A DNA stretch of 64,000 bases from Capniomyces stellatus (taxonomy: Eukaryota > Kickxellomycota > Harpellomycetes > Harpellales > Legeriomycetaceae), in contig LUVW01000027.1 in assembly GCA_001661515.1 (NCBI GenBank), positions 1-64,000 on the forward strand, in the 5' to 3' direction. Within the stretch, counting starts at the first letter, position 1. Each line of letters starts with the position of its first letter. Both the position numbers and the translations under genes were made by a program. The notes under the pieces were generated by a model that worked only from the letters and a program-made list of their open reading frames with translations, did no database searches and was not told the DNA's origin. Of this stretch, positions 1 through 10,672 are shown one piece after another.

Positions 1-668
1 TAATTAGTTAGTTTTATGGCATTGGGTTGAAAAGTGTCTTTATTTTTATAAGTAGTTTATTTTATAATTATAATAAGTCCAAAAACATATCAGAGAAGAA
101 GATCAATAGTAGATCATTTGGATTTAGTTATCATAACACATTTAGTGTTAAATCTTAGGTCAGGTACTCAGTCAATTGGACGGTGCCGATAAATCTAACA
201 AAACATGTCATGTAAAATGAGTAAGGACCTGTAAGTTGATATATATTCCGAGTATAATATAGTACCAACTTTATAGAAATTAGAAGAGTAGTTTTTTATA
301 CAACTTAGTTGTAGTTTTTTTTATACGACACTTCGATTTCGAGTTTAATTATTTTAGTTTAGTTAATTATTTTACTTAGTTTTGATTTAATTTTAGTTTT
401 ACAATTTTGGTTTGATTCGATCTGCGAATAATTTTTGAATAACTTTTTAGATAGAGAACGAATTTGAACAATACCTTTTTTTTATATAAGACACGTATAT
501 TTAACATAATAAAATACTATAAACCATAAAACGAATATAGCAACAGTTAAACATATATATAAGTTAAGACAGAACCAGGTTAGATACTACAGTAATATTT
601 AAACATAGTAAGTTGATCAAAGTCCTAAGTGGACATAGTCAACCAGTTTTTGACACTACAAACACATT
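1..668. other. AT-rich spacer, left edge
   Basis: No convincing open reading frame, tRNA or repeat array is visible. The sequence is strongly AT-rich with short T runs and lacks the GC rise seen in the coding parts of this window. Confidence 0.6.
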
Positions 669-740
669 GGTCCTATGGTCTAACGGTCATGACATTGGAC
701 TTTGAATCCAGTAGCCCGAGTTCGACTCTCGGTAGGACCT
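669..740 (+). tRNA. tRNA-Gln (anticodon TTG)
   Basis: A complete 72-nt cloverleaf can be drawn. The acceptor stem GGTCCTA (669-675) pairs with TAGGACC (733-739), with T740 as discriminator. A short D arm lies around 678-693. The anticodon stem 695-699 pairs with 707-711 (one G-U), and the seven-base loop 700-706 holds anticodon TTG at 702-704, which reads CAA (Gln). The T arm carries the invariant GTTCGA core as gagttcgactctc. There is no intron. A run of T from 740 onward is a Pol III terminator. CCA is not encoded, as expected for a nuclear eukaryotic gene. Confidence 0.95.
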
Positions 741-3328
741 TTTTTTTTCTTTGTATCAATATCAACTTGCTTCTGTTTTTATTACGATATTTTTCTTCAT
801 TTGCTTTTTGTTAAGATCAAGCTTGTACATGAATAAAAAATCAAGCTTGACCAACACACACTCTGTTTTGCTCTATTTGAAACAGGTTGATATCGATTTG
901 ATAAAAAAAACAACTAAATCTACTTTCAGAGGTTTGATCTAGTGTTTATACCAAGTAACAGGCTGTGAATGATTGTTTCTCAACTCTTTTTTATCTTGCT
1001 AATCAACTCGACATTAAAAGGTAACTGATTTATAAAAAAACTAATAAACCAAGATGAAAAACAACAGAATCGAGCACTAAAACAATGAAACCAACTACTC
1101 CCAACATCACCACGCTATGTCAGACAGTATATTATTTGGACAGTCCAAACAGGTGTTGTTTCAAGAGCAGAGTAGCTTTGTTTAGTTATTCGGCATTTCA
1201 AACAACCAGTTCTGACTTCAATGTTGGTTTCGAGCAAACCAGTACTATTTCTGCTAGTCGGATTAATTAGCTGCTGATCCCACTTTTATTTGTTGGCTGA
1301 TTACTGATTCTGATATCGAGTAGTAACACGCAGTTGGTGAGAGTCAGTCAATTGGCATTATATACCAACTGCAATACAGTCTAATTATTGTTTATCAGGT
1401 GGTGATAAATAGTTGGGTGTTGATAAATAATCCAGGTTTCAGCCATTCTACACATTTCAACTGTCGAGTATAATATGTAATCCGAGTAATAATTCAAAGT
1501 CATAGTAGCTTTAATGGGTATTTTAAACAAAAACACAACTCGAATGAATAGATAATAGCGACTATGTTTATGAACAGCTGAAATCAATCAATATTGTATC
1601 TTCAATTGTTGGTGTTGGTCTTGGTGTGTCAAATGACACTATTATTCAAATAAATGATCCAAAACACACACCACAGCTCACCAATCAATATATAAACTAT
1701 CACCGCATTTATTCGTTAATCCGATCTGTACCCAAGTTGTTATATTCGAGTGATTTATACTCGAACAGTAACCACGTCCAATACCTGGTTTGTGATGATA
1801 AAACAGTCTCCAGTCGAGACTGCATTCGAAAATACTATACCAGACCCAAACCAGAATATTGTAATTGACAACTCAACAATAAATAGCCCAGATTAGCATA
1901 CTAATGTTTGATAAATAGATGGACAAGCAATTGTTTTGGGGTTGACAAAGCCGTTGGTAGTCACCTGAATAATCATATTCATAATCATAATCAAATAAAC
2001 AGGATAATAAAATGCACCAAATACCAACCACCAACTACCAGCATCAAGTCAAATCATATCAATGGAGTAAATGTTGAATCCGAGACAATCAAACACGAGT
2101 TGATACCTACTCATTCCGACTCTGCCTGGTTTCCATTGAACATTTGGATCAACTCTTTAAACTGATGAAAACTCGTGTTATTTTCATAGTTCTGCTATTT
2201 CAGAGTTGTAAACACTTGGTAATCATGAATTCGCATAGACACAAACCAGAATACAACACCATTACTGTGATACTACAATTCACACCAACTACCTTGTTTT
2301 GAGTATTTATAAACAATTAACAATAGCCGAGTACCCTGTTTACTATTATCTATTGATAACTGCTAATATTCTTTTGAATCTGGCAATAACCCTGTCATTG
2401 ATAAACACACAATCCACAACAGTATGTTTCAAACCAGAAATAGTTGTTTGAACTGATAAATCAGGCATCCACTTTAATATAAATAAAATAAATAAATAAA
2501 ATATAATAAAAACTAAACTAATCATTGACTATTGCTTGTTCATTTATCTCGTACATTCAAGTATTGGTTGTTGACAAGCATCCTCTGAATTGAGCCAGCC
2601 TCACTTCAACAGATTCATACTTTTATAAAACCAACATTATCTACAGCAACTTAACAAACCATTCGACATCAAAACATTTATTTTATTGATAGAATATCAA
2701 CACCATGTTTTATTTTGATGTTAAACAATATACTATATCATTTTATTCATACAACAGATGTAGCAGAACAAACCAAATGGCATCACCATAACCAAGCCTA
2801 AAAGGCAAGTAACAATGTCGAAACAGGTAAACGGGTAAACATATCCAATGGATCACCAACATTAATCCCTATTTAAACAAACCCAACGTCAACATCACTT
2901 TATTTCCAGACCTATTATTCAAGGGTCAATATCATAGTCCATAATCAATGTCAAGCCATTTAATCTCATTTGGAAATCAATACAGCAAATACCACCAACT
3001 AAAAACAAACCAAACACCCCAAAGCCAGCTTCAGCTCACTCGGAAAAGCGATGTCAACAACAACACAAAACTGTCAATGTTAACAAACAGCTAGTCCTAT
3101 TAATTTATCATTCAACAAAATAAAAACAAAATCAAACAGTATTACCAACTCTAACCAAAGTCGGCTCATTTCACATTTTTCTATTATCCAAATGTTTAAC
3201 CAAGTAACTGAAACAGATATTCGAATTATCAAACAATAAACCCACAAACAGCAAAACCAAAGATAAAAACTAGACAGAAACTCTACCAAGTAAACTAGAT
3301 TCAACAATTATAAATGTTTAATCAACAA
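741..3328. other. 2.6 kb gene-poor AT-rich spacer
   Basis: Open frames of 60-85 codons occur (for example at 1626-1868 and 1908-2165), but they have skewed composition, no recognisable domain and no splice partners. Short words such as ccaact and accag recur, giving a degenerate texture without a clear period. It may contain decayed sequence, but I cannot name an element. Confidence 0.5.
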
Positions 3329-5743
3329 CTATGATTTCTCAATGCTGTTTATCGAACAAATATAAATTATATCAGAGTACTTGGAATTATTCATAGTGCC
3401 ATAGTCAAGCAACAGTTTGATCATCTCAACATTCTTATTTACACAAGCCTGCTTAAGGCCATTGTACTTTTGGTTGGTCAAATTTGGTTTGTGTGATAGC
3501 AACAGTTTCGCTATTTCGATTTTGTTAAGTTCACTTACCACATCCACCCCAGTATACCACGAATTATCCAATTTAGCACCATTCTCAAGCAACAATTTGA
3601 CTAATTCGATGTTGTCGTTTTTACAAGCCTCGTTGATCCCGTTATACTCTGCGTTATCCAATTTAGCACCATTCTTAAGCAAAAATTTGACTAACTCGAT
3701 TTTGTCGTTTCTACAAGCCTCGTTGATCCCATTATAGAGTACATTATTCAATTTAGCACCACGCTCAATCAGCAGCTTTGCCATCTCGATGTTATTAATT
3801 CTGGCTGCAACCAACAAACCTTTAAAATTGTTACCGTCCACTCTCAAACCACCTTCAAGCAGCACCTTTATAAGCTCAATCGCCTTGCTTTTGAACTCTT
3901 TTTGGACCTTGACAAAATAAAAGTCATTCAATATGGGCCTATCACAACCTTTCAAATCTATTCCCTTAGTCTCTCCAATATCCGCCCTGTTTAGCTGCCT
4001 TGATTTACCGATTAGGTTGCCATTTTTTTTATTTTGTGAGACAAATGTCACTATCTGATCTAAAATGGTCAAAACCAGATGTGAGTCCTGGTTATTCCAA
4101 TCTCTGTGTTTCAAGTTTTTTTTGGTATCTTCTATTAAAAACGATCCTTCTCCAAGAGCAAGGTGTCGCGCTATATCTCCATATTTTATATCATTCTTAT
4201 AAAAGTGGAATTCATCTAAAGGACGAGCATATTCAAGCAAAAACTCAATAATTTCTTTGTAAGTCAACAATTCCCTCCCATTATTGTCGCCTGATAATAC
4301 TAGATTGTCTGATATCAGCCTTTTGATTAATCCATTTTTGTAGAGCTCAATAATATTCTCAACTCCATTAAAATTTCTTTTCTTCAAACTCGATCCTTTT
4401 TCAAGTAAATATTTCACCAGTTCCAAATCACCACCCCTAATCGCTGCTCTCAACGCCAAATTGTCATCTCGGATCATATTGAAGCCTGAATCTATCAACC
4501 ATTTTAACGTTTCTGAATTTCTTGTTTTAAATTCCACCTCTAACAGCATCTCTACATTCTCTTCTGTCTGCTCTACTCTAGTAAACGCCGTTCTTGCTTC
4601 ATATATATTTCTAGTTTTAAAAGCCAGCTTAAACACCTCCTCTTTGTGCGTCTCAAAAAATTTATGCTGAATCAGACGGTCTGTTAACTCGCCTTTAAAT
4701 TCGATGAATGAAATGAGACACACCAGCATGTAAGCATCAGTTACCAAATCACTATTCTCATATACTTTGTCAAGTATACAAGCAATGTGCGAGTCCTCAA
4801 AAGATAGAGTTGGAAATCTGCCATATATTCTGATATCAAGCTCAATCAATTCGTCCAGCAGCTCAAGATATCTTCGTATACAAGCTTCAAAAACAAGAAA
4901 CAACATATATTTGAAATACTCTTCATTATGTGACAGCTTGACACTCTTGATTTTTTCAACAGTTTCCAAGTTCTGACTTGATATATCTACTGGAATGTAT
5001 ATTTCCGACCTCCCCAACTCAATAATTTCTTCTAGAAACTCCATCCCTGGCATATTATGGAGCTCCTCATTTGGCTTGACAAGGTCTTTGTCTAAATTCA
5101 CCTCGTTACTCCATTCATAAATGCTTTGATTTAGATTCTCGACTTCAAGAATGTTGCTGTCCTCTAAACTGTAAAACGGCCTGATTATTACTCCATACAT
5201 CTGAATATCAGAGTCTTCATATTTTCCATATACTCTAACCAAAATATCTGTTAAGTCTATATTCAACGATATACTATCCGATACATTCGAGCTCAAAAAC
5301 AATATCTCCGTATCATCTCTCGAATCCAAAACTACATACATTTTAACTATCCATCCCTTCATGTTTTTCCAATTATATTTTCTTGCCAGCTCTACCAGTC
5401 TTGGATAACTTATTTTTTTACAGTTTGCCAACGCCTCAATAATCTGTTTTTCATTATTTGCTACTCTGCTGTATTTGTTTAAAATATCCTCTTCAAATTC
5501 CTTCAAGCTATCCAAATTACCATTTGCGTTTCTTGTGTATAAATTCAGAAATTGCTTGATTGTACTGAGCTCGTTTGATACTCTGTAAAGCGTTCTTGAA
5601 AGCGTTGATATCTCTGGCTTTTGAGCCAACACAAATATCTCTGATATGACACTTTCTGGCAAATCATTGAAACCGGTCTTTTTTGTTTTGGTGTTAACAC
5701 TGGAACCCAATTTCCCTACGTTGCTATTATTGCTGAAAATCAT
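3329..5743 (-). CDS. F-box-like/ankyrin repeat protein
   Basis: A single-exon frame of 804 residues. Residues about 25-65 (LPESVISEIFVLAQKPEIST onward) look like an F-box-type helix pair, which in fungi commonly couples a repeat domain to SKP1. The middle (100-420) is helical with few landmarks. Ankyrin-type repeats begin near 430 (ALRAAIRGGDLELVKYLLEKG) and form a tandem block from about 645 to the C-terminus, with the motif NGINEAC-x-ND-x-IELVK-x-LL-x-NGAKLDN. Two adjacent repeats are nearly identical in protein and DNA, implying recent duplication. The last repeat is short and ends at the stop. The likely role is substrate recognition in a ubiquitin ligase, or a host- or prey-facing ankyrin protein; the target is unknown. 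No signal peptide is seen. Confidence 0.8.
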   Translation of the reverse strand: MIFSNNSNVGKLGSSVNTKTKKTGFNDLPESVISEIFVLAQKPEISTLSRTLYRVSNELSTIKQFLNLYTRNANGNLDSLKEFEEDILNKYSRVANNEKQIIEALANCKKISYPRLVELARKYNWKNMKGWIVKMYVVLDSRDDTEILFLSSNVSDSISLNIDLTDILVRVYGKYEDSDIQMYGVIIRPFYSLEDSNILEVENLNQSIYEWSNEVNLDKDLVKPNEELHNMPGMEFLEEIIELGRSEIYIPVDISSQNLETVEKIKSVKLSHNEEYFKYMLFLVFEACIRRYLELLDELIELDIRIYGRFPTLSFEDSHIACILDKVYENSDLVTDAYMLVCLISFIEFKGELTDRLIQHKFFETHKEEVFKLAFKTRNIYEARTAFTRVEQTEENVEMLLEVEFKTRNSETLKWLIDSGFNMIRDDNLALRAAIRGGDLELVKYLLEKGSSLKKRNFNGVENIIELYKNGLIKRLISDNLVLSGDNNGRELLTYKEIIEFLLEYARPLDEFHFYKNDIKYGDIARHLALGEGSFLIEDTKKNLKHRDWNNQDSHLVLTILDQIVTFVSQNKKNGNLIGKSRQLNRADIGETKGIDLKGCDRPILNDFYFVKVQKEFKSKAIELIKVLLEGGLRVDGNNFKGLLVAARINNIEMAKLLIERGAKLNNVLYNGINEACRNDKIELVKFLLKNGAKLDNAEYNGINEACKNDNIELVKLLLENGAKLDNSWYTGVDVVSELNKIEIAKLLLSHKPNLTNQKYNGLKQACVNKNVEMIKLLLDYGTMNNSKYSDIIYICSINSIEKS
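3569..3748 (-). repeat. 90-bp tandem repeats encoding ankyrin units
   Basis: Two adjacent 90-bp units (about 3569-3658 and 3659-3748) share long identical blocks such as acaagcctcgttgatccc and ttagcaccattct. Each encodes one 30-residue ankyrin repeat. Flanking repeats keep the same period but are more diverged. Confidence 0.75.
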
Positions 5744-6836
5744 TCTCTGTTTTATTCTCTCTTTTAAAATATCAGCTTAAATTGTAATTAGTATTAGCAC
5801 AGTGGTTAATAACTTGACTTGACTCGAATTGTGATTAAAATAGGAGGATTCAGACTTGGTTCAGAAGATACTTTGCTTTTCAAGTCCACTGACTTTGTAT
5901 TTATATCTTTTAAACAAAAAAGACCAAATAAAATAATGGTGCTACCAATCTTCTAAACCAAGATCTGTCTTTGTATTTCTATCTCCAGTTCAGTTCACGT
6001 TTTGTAAAGATTTGACACACTATTTGACTAATGCTACATATATCTACCTGTTTAACCGTCATTTCCAAACAAGAGAACATTCGGTGCATAACAAAGTATT
6101 CAAATTCAATATGGTATTTTTTGATAAAAATATTTTACTATTGATACATTGCTATTTAATATTCTGCTTTTGTTGGTTGTTAAACTTGTATAAATAAACC
6201 AGGTCAGATATTTGTGGCTCTTTTTGTTATAAATGGGCATAGTTCACACAATATTACCAGGCTGCAAGGTAACACACCAAGCATCAATACTAAATTACTG
6301 TTTAAACAATATCCATATGGAGCAAAGCAAGATCAATAAACTAAATAGAAACCACATACATAACTAAGCCAAATATTTCCCAATCACTTTAATTTTTTGA
6401 TCACTGAACTATTTCTGAAAGACTTTTAAAAGCAAACATGTAAACTTTGGCGTGTTTTAGGTGTGACAAGTTAAGTTAACTGGGAGCCTAGTTGGTGGAA
6501 ATTCTATATCATTGGTGATTTCGGTTGACCGGTGCACTTGAAATAGAGACTCAGGCTGTTTGTTATGTAAAGATAAGATTACGAATGCGCTAGTAAGTAT
6601 CATGCCTACACAGCCAATGGCACAAATTAAAATAACAAACAAAATACGCACAGGCATACTGACATAGTTGGGTTTTGTTTAATCACTGCATGTCCATTTT
6701 GTCAGGGTTGAACAGTTTAAAACCACAGATTAGTAATTTAAATATATTTATTTTCCCTGTTGTTTTTGATAGTTAGTATTGGCAAGCAAAATAAATTATA
6801 ACAATACGATAGTATAATATAATATACTGGAATATA
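5744..6836. other. AT-rich spacer with one small membrane-type ORF
   Basis: This is the upstream region of the ankyrin gene and the downstream region of the pseudoprotease gene. Apart from the 66-codon frame listed separately, nothing recognisable is seen. Confidence 0.5.
6457..6657 (-). CDS. possible small membrane protein (66 aa)
   Basis: An ATG-initiated frame of 66 residues starts with a short polar end (MPVR), then a long hydrophobic segment of about 25 residues (residues 5-30, rich in I, L, V, G), then a polar tail with one N-x-T site near the C-terminus. It could be a signal-anchored peptide. No family is recognised, no neighbouring exon was found, and a frame of this length occurs by chance in AT-rich DNA. 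It is reported as a candidate only. Confidence 0.25.
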   Translation of the reverse strand: MPVRILFVILICAIGCVGMILTSAFVILSLHNKQPESLFQVHRSTEITNDIEFPPTRLPVNLTCHT

Positions 6837-9090
6837 TTAATAGTAGTTGGAGTTATTTGGGCAATTTGAAACTTTTAAACATGAAAAGGTGGCATTGTTA
6901 ATAGTAGATACGCCTGTGTGAGAGGCAAATGCCAGATTGATAGCCTTATACCCCACTGTGCTCAATTTGGTCTTGAGTTTTTCATTGATGTATGTCTTGA
7001 TTTGGCTTGAGGTAGACTTTATTTTAATTCTATTCTTTGTAGCACGTTTAAAGTTGGATAATCGTTTGGTGAGAACATATCTTCCTTTCTTGATTGAGCT
7101 GACCCCGGATGATAAACCAAACTGAGTTTCAACCACTCCATTAGTGCTGTAGTAGCCCTTATCGGACAGTAAAGCGACAAAAAAATCCGAATCTGAAGTG
7201 ACATCGGCACTAAAAGTGTAGTTTTGATCATCGTATGGGATTAGCAGTGGGCGCTTGAGGTTATACTGCTTTGGCTTATTTCCAGCCTTGATGGTAAATT
7301 TAGGGGCAGTTGAGGTTAGTGGACAGTTGGTATTAGTGGTTACTGTGGTGATAGTGGCAGTTGTGATGGTTTTATTGCCGTTGTTTTTGCATTTATTCTT
7401 ATTGGAATATTCCAATACTATGTTTTTAATGTTCACGTTATCCTTCTCAGCGCCAAATGCCAAGTATAACTGCTTTGAGAAATCAATTTTGCTAGAATCA
7501 ATTTCATTTGTCGGGATAAAAGTTACATCAACGCCGTTATAACCTATGTAGATTCCATAAATGTCCAATCTAATGTACACCTTGACACTCTGATGCTGTC
7601 CAGCAACGTTTTGTTTTTTGTTCTCATGTTTTGCTAAACCAATGTACCACTCGTTGTTATTTACACCGATTGTACCCTCAATAAGTGTATCCGCCTTGAC
7701 CGATTTACTATTGCTAATAGCAAAGTACACATCAGAACTTTGTTCTACCTCAAACTCGATTTTAAACAATCGGTTAGTACTCTTGAGGCCGATAACCTTA
7801 GTAACATCATATTCCTTGACAGCCAAATCTCCTGAACCTGTTTTTATGTTGATCGAGGAATATGTTTGAGTGCAATTGTTTAAATTATCTGTTTTAGTGG
7901 TTGTGGTCTTTGATGTAGTTGATGTTGCAGTCTTTATGTCATCGGTGGTGTTTCCTTTCCAGCTAGTGGTTGTGGTCTTTGATATGTTTGGGGTGGTAAT
8001 ATTATATGTTATTTTTGAAGTAGCGGTGACCGCAAAGGTTTTAGTAGCCCTAATTGGCGGTTTCACGTATTTTTGTGGAAGATTGCAAACTACGGTTTCA
8101 TAGTAACCAAAGCAATTTGGCCCAGTGCACATAGTATACTTGGAGATAAACTCATTTATATACCCGCTAATTAACATATAAACGGCAACCGAGTTGCCCG
8201 ATTTGCATAAAGTTCCTGTGGTTTTGATTACCGAACTCTCAATTCCTATAATACTGTATCCATTAAAAATATCCAACATCAGTGGCTCCCCGTTTCCTCC
8301 ATTACATGTGTTATCCTTGTCTGTTTGCTTGATGCATATAACTTTTCCGTTATTAAAGTCTACTGGGAATAACTTTTGGCAAAGCTCGTCGTCGCTGTTA
8401 ACAACTTTTGCTTTTCTGAGCTTGCTGTATGAAGTAGACCCGCTAGGAATTTCATTGATCCAGTATTTCTTAATAGCGAGGCTGCGAGTTTTTTTGTATA
8501 GATCTCTCAAGTTTTTATTAAAAAGTGCTGCTGGTGCCTTTGTTTCTGGTGCCACACATGTTGATAGCGTCAATATAGCAATATCATCCTATTCTTAACA
8601 AAATATATAAATAAATAAACATAAATGTGTTGGTATTCAAACCTCTTCCTTAAAACTTACAAAAACACCATCAATTTAAAGATTTAGAAATTACAACCAG
8701 TCTACTGCTTACATTGTATGGCTTTACATGCTTATATTTTGGATGTATAACTACATTTTTGACCTTGTAAATGTATGTATCGGATTCTGATCCGGCATCT
8801 TTACTCATAGCTACATTGATTTTACCCCAGTTTGATTTATCCGACGTATTAGTTTCATAAAGACAATGTGCAGGTAAAATAAACGTGCCAAATTTCAACA
8901 AGGAACCAAAGCACCTGTAGTCTGCTGCTCCATCCACTTCAAAATATCCTATCCCTGATGCTTCAGCAAAGTTAATGGTATCTCCGCCTGCATATTTTGA
9001 GTAGCCTCTGTTCATGTCATATCCTGTGAACACGTTGTAATCAGCTGGGCTTGACTGTCCATTGATGATTTGCGTTGCTATGAGCAACAT
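6837..9090 (-). CDS. secreted S1-family pseudoprotease with two C-terminal beta modules
   Basis: Two exons, 9090-8713 and 8588-6837, joined across a GTAAGC...TAG intron of 124 bp, give about 709 residues. The mature chymotrypsin-fold N-terminus is IINGQ (residues 8-12). The catalytic His is in LPAHC (about 75), and the catalytic Asp is restored by the splice (PYN/DDIAIL, about 127). The active-site loop reads NTCNGGNGEPL where GDSGGP is expected, so the nucleophile Ser is Asn and Asp194 is Gly; the enzyme should be inactive. A Thr-rich linker follows, then two domains (about 340-510 and 540-705) homologous to the second and third domains of the protein at 50420-52171. They resemble the farnesoic-acid-methyltransferase-like fold (PF12248-type) only tentatively. 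The start is uncertain: a better upstream ATG at 9121 is one base out of frame (see findings). Confidence 0.85.
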
Positions 9091-9121
9091 GGCTATGTTT
9101 TTTTTTTATTAACTTTACCAT

Positions 9122-10672
9122 TTTTGATTGTATAGCACTGTGCTTGCTTTAACTGAGCTAGTTGGATAAGTTTTAGCGATAGATTATATATTAAAACGCC
9201 TTTGCCATTTTATTTATACACAATTTGCCTCCTTGTGAGGGAGTTTTTTTTTTCCTGAATCCAAGCAGCAAAACTATTCTTTTATTGCCAACTATGTTGC
9301 TACATTTTCTGTAGTGCCTTGATCTTGGATCATTGACGCTTATTTGGTAAACTGAGCATGCTGTCCATATTAACACTCGAAATTCAAAACTAAGCCCCAA
9401 CAGTTATTATATAAATAGAAGTTGGTATAGTCACTAATTTGTAAAACCCACTGAATGAGTTTAATGAACAAGGAAACAAGACAAATAAAACCATAGTGAA
9501 GGCGTGCCAAAAATAGAGATAGCTTTTAACATTATTAATTCGGATGAATAAGTTGTTCGGGACTATCGATTTTTTAATTCCGCATCCTTTCAGTTAGCTT
9601 AAACAACTACCTTAAACCCGCTTTTGTTCTTAATTTTGTTTTTCAAAATGCGTCTAAGTAAGGAAATAGGATTGGAAAATTGACTAAGACAAATATTCCA
9701 AGTTCAAGACAAACTTTTAATTGACTAGGTCAGGCTTTATGCTACTAAAAACTCTTAAAGCTTTTGACCGACATTATAAATTATCTGCAGTTTATTGGTG
9801 TCGCTTTTAATAGTAATAGTGTGTCAAGAAAAACCATCCTAAAAAAGCCTTATGGGGTGATAAATAACAGATTTTAACGGCATTTGTAATAAATGAAATA
9901 ATCGAGTGGAAATTACACATTTACGCACCTTATTTTGTGAGTGAAATAGTTTAAAAGACGAAGCACAGAATAATTTGACTTGAAATACGAAAGTTTGAAA
10001 TATAATTCCAATCCAAGCGTTTAGAATAAACTTTTGATTGAACCAAAAAAATATATATATATAAATTTATTTGATTATGACAGGCTTGAAAAGTAACAAT
10101 TGTAAATAATTTTACACAACTTGTGTGTTGTGAAAATTTTCGGTTTTGATATTGGCTTAAACCGATAAAACCACCAAACTAGTTTACAATTTATAAAACA
10201 CCGCCAACCTCTGCAAAGCTGTTCTAGCTCTAGTCCAAATGAATAATTGGTAAACACTCCAAATTACTGATCTAGTTACCAAGGCCATAGCAAACGGACT
10301 GAACGCTATGAACGGACGCGTAATCGATAGCAAAAAGTTTTGACTTTGTTTTCTTTGGTTTTTAATTCATTTCAAAAGTTGGTGACTTTTTTTAGAATTA
10401 AAAATAACGACCGCCGAATTGCCCAAACATTAAAACGACTGCATTAAAAAACAACTACTGTAATAGATATTCCTTAACCAAGAATAAAAACGCTATTAAT
10501 TGGGGTGTATTGGTGAAGCTCCAATAACAGTTTCAAAGAGAATATCTTGAACATCAACAGGGGGTGTGATTTTAGATAAGGGTTTAAAAAAAATAAAAAG
10601 TGATATCAGAAAATAGTATAAACAAATATAGGTCGAAACGATCAACAAACATAAATGGATAAATAGCAAAGA
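9122..10672. other. 1.55 kb AT-rich spacer
   Basis: No supported gene. Frames of up to 69 codons here have no hydrophobic leader, domain or splice partner. A short TA run (atatatatata) lies near 10050. Confidence 0.55.

Noticed and set aside
1626..2165. Two consecutive plus-strand frames of 80-85 codons near the left edge
   Set aside because: They are Asn/His/Ile-rich chance-like peptides with no family motif, and no splice signals join them into a recognisable protein.
8671..8712. Loss of the catalytic Asp in the pseudoprotease (unspliced reading NVSSRLVV)
   Set aside because: This is intron read-through. The donor GTAAGC follows PYN, and the next exon restores DDIAIL, so the Asp is present. 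Only the Ser loop is truly altered.
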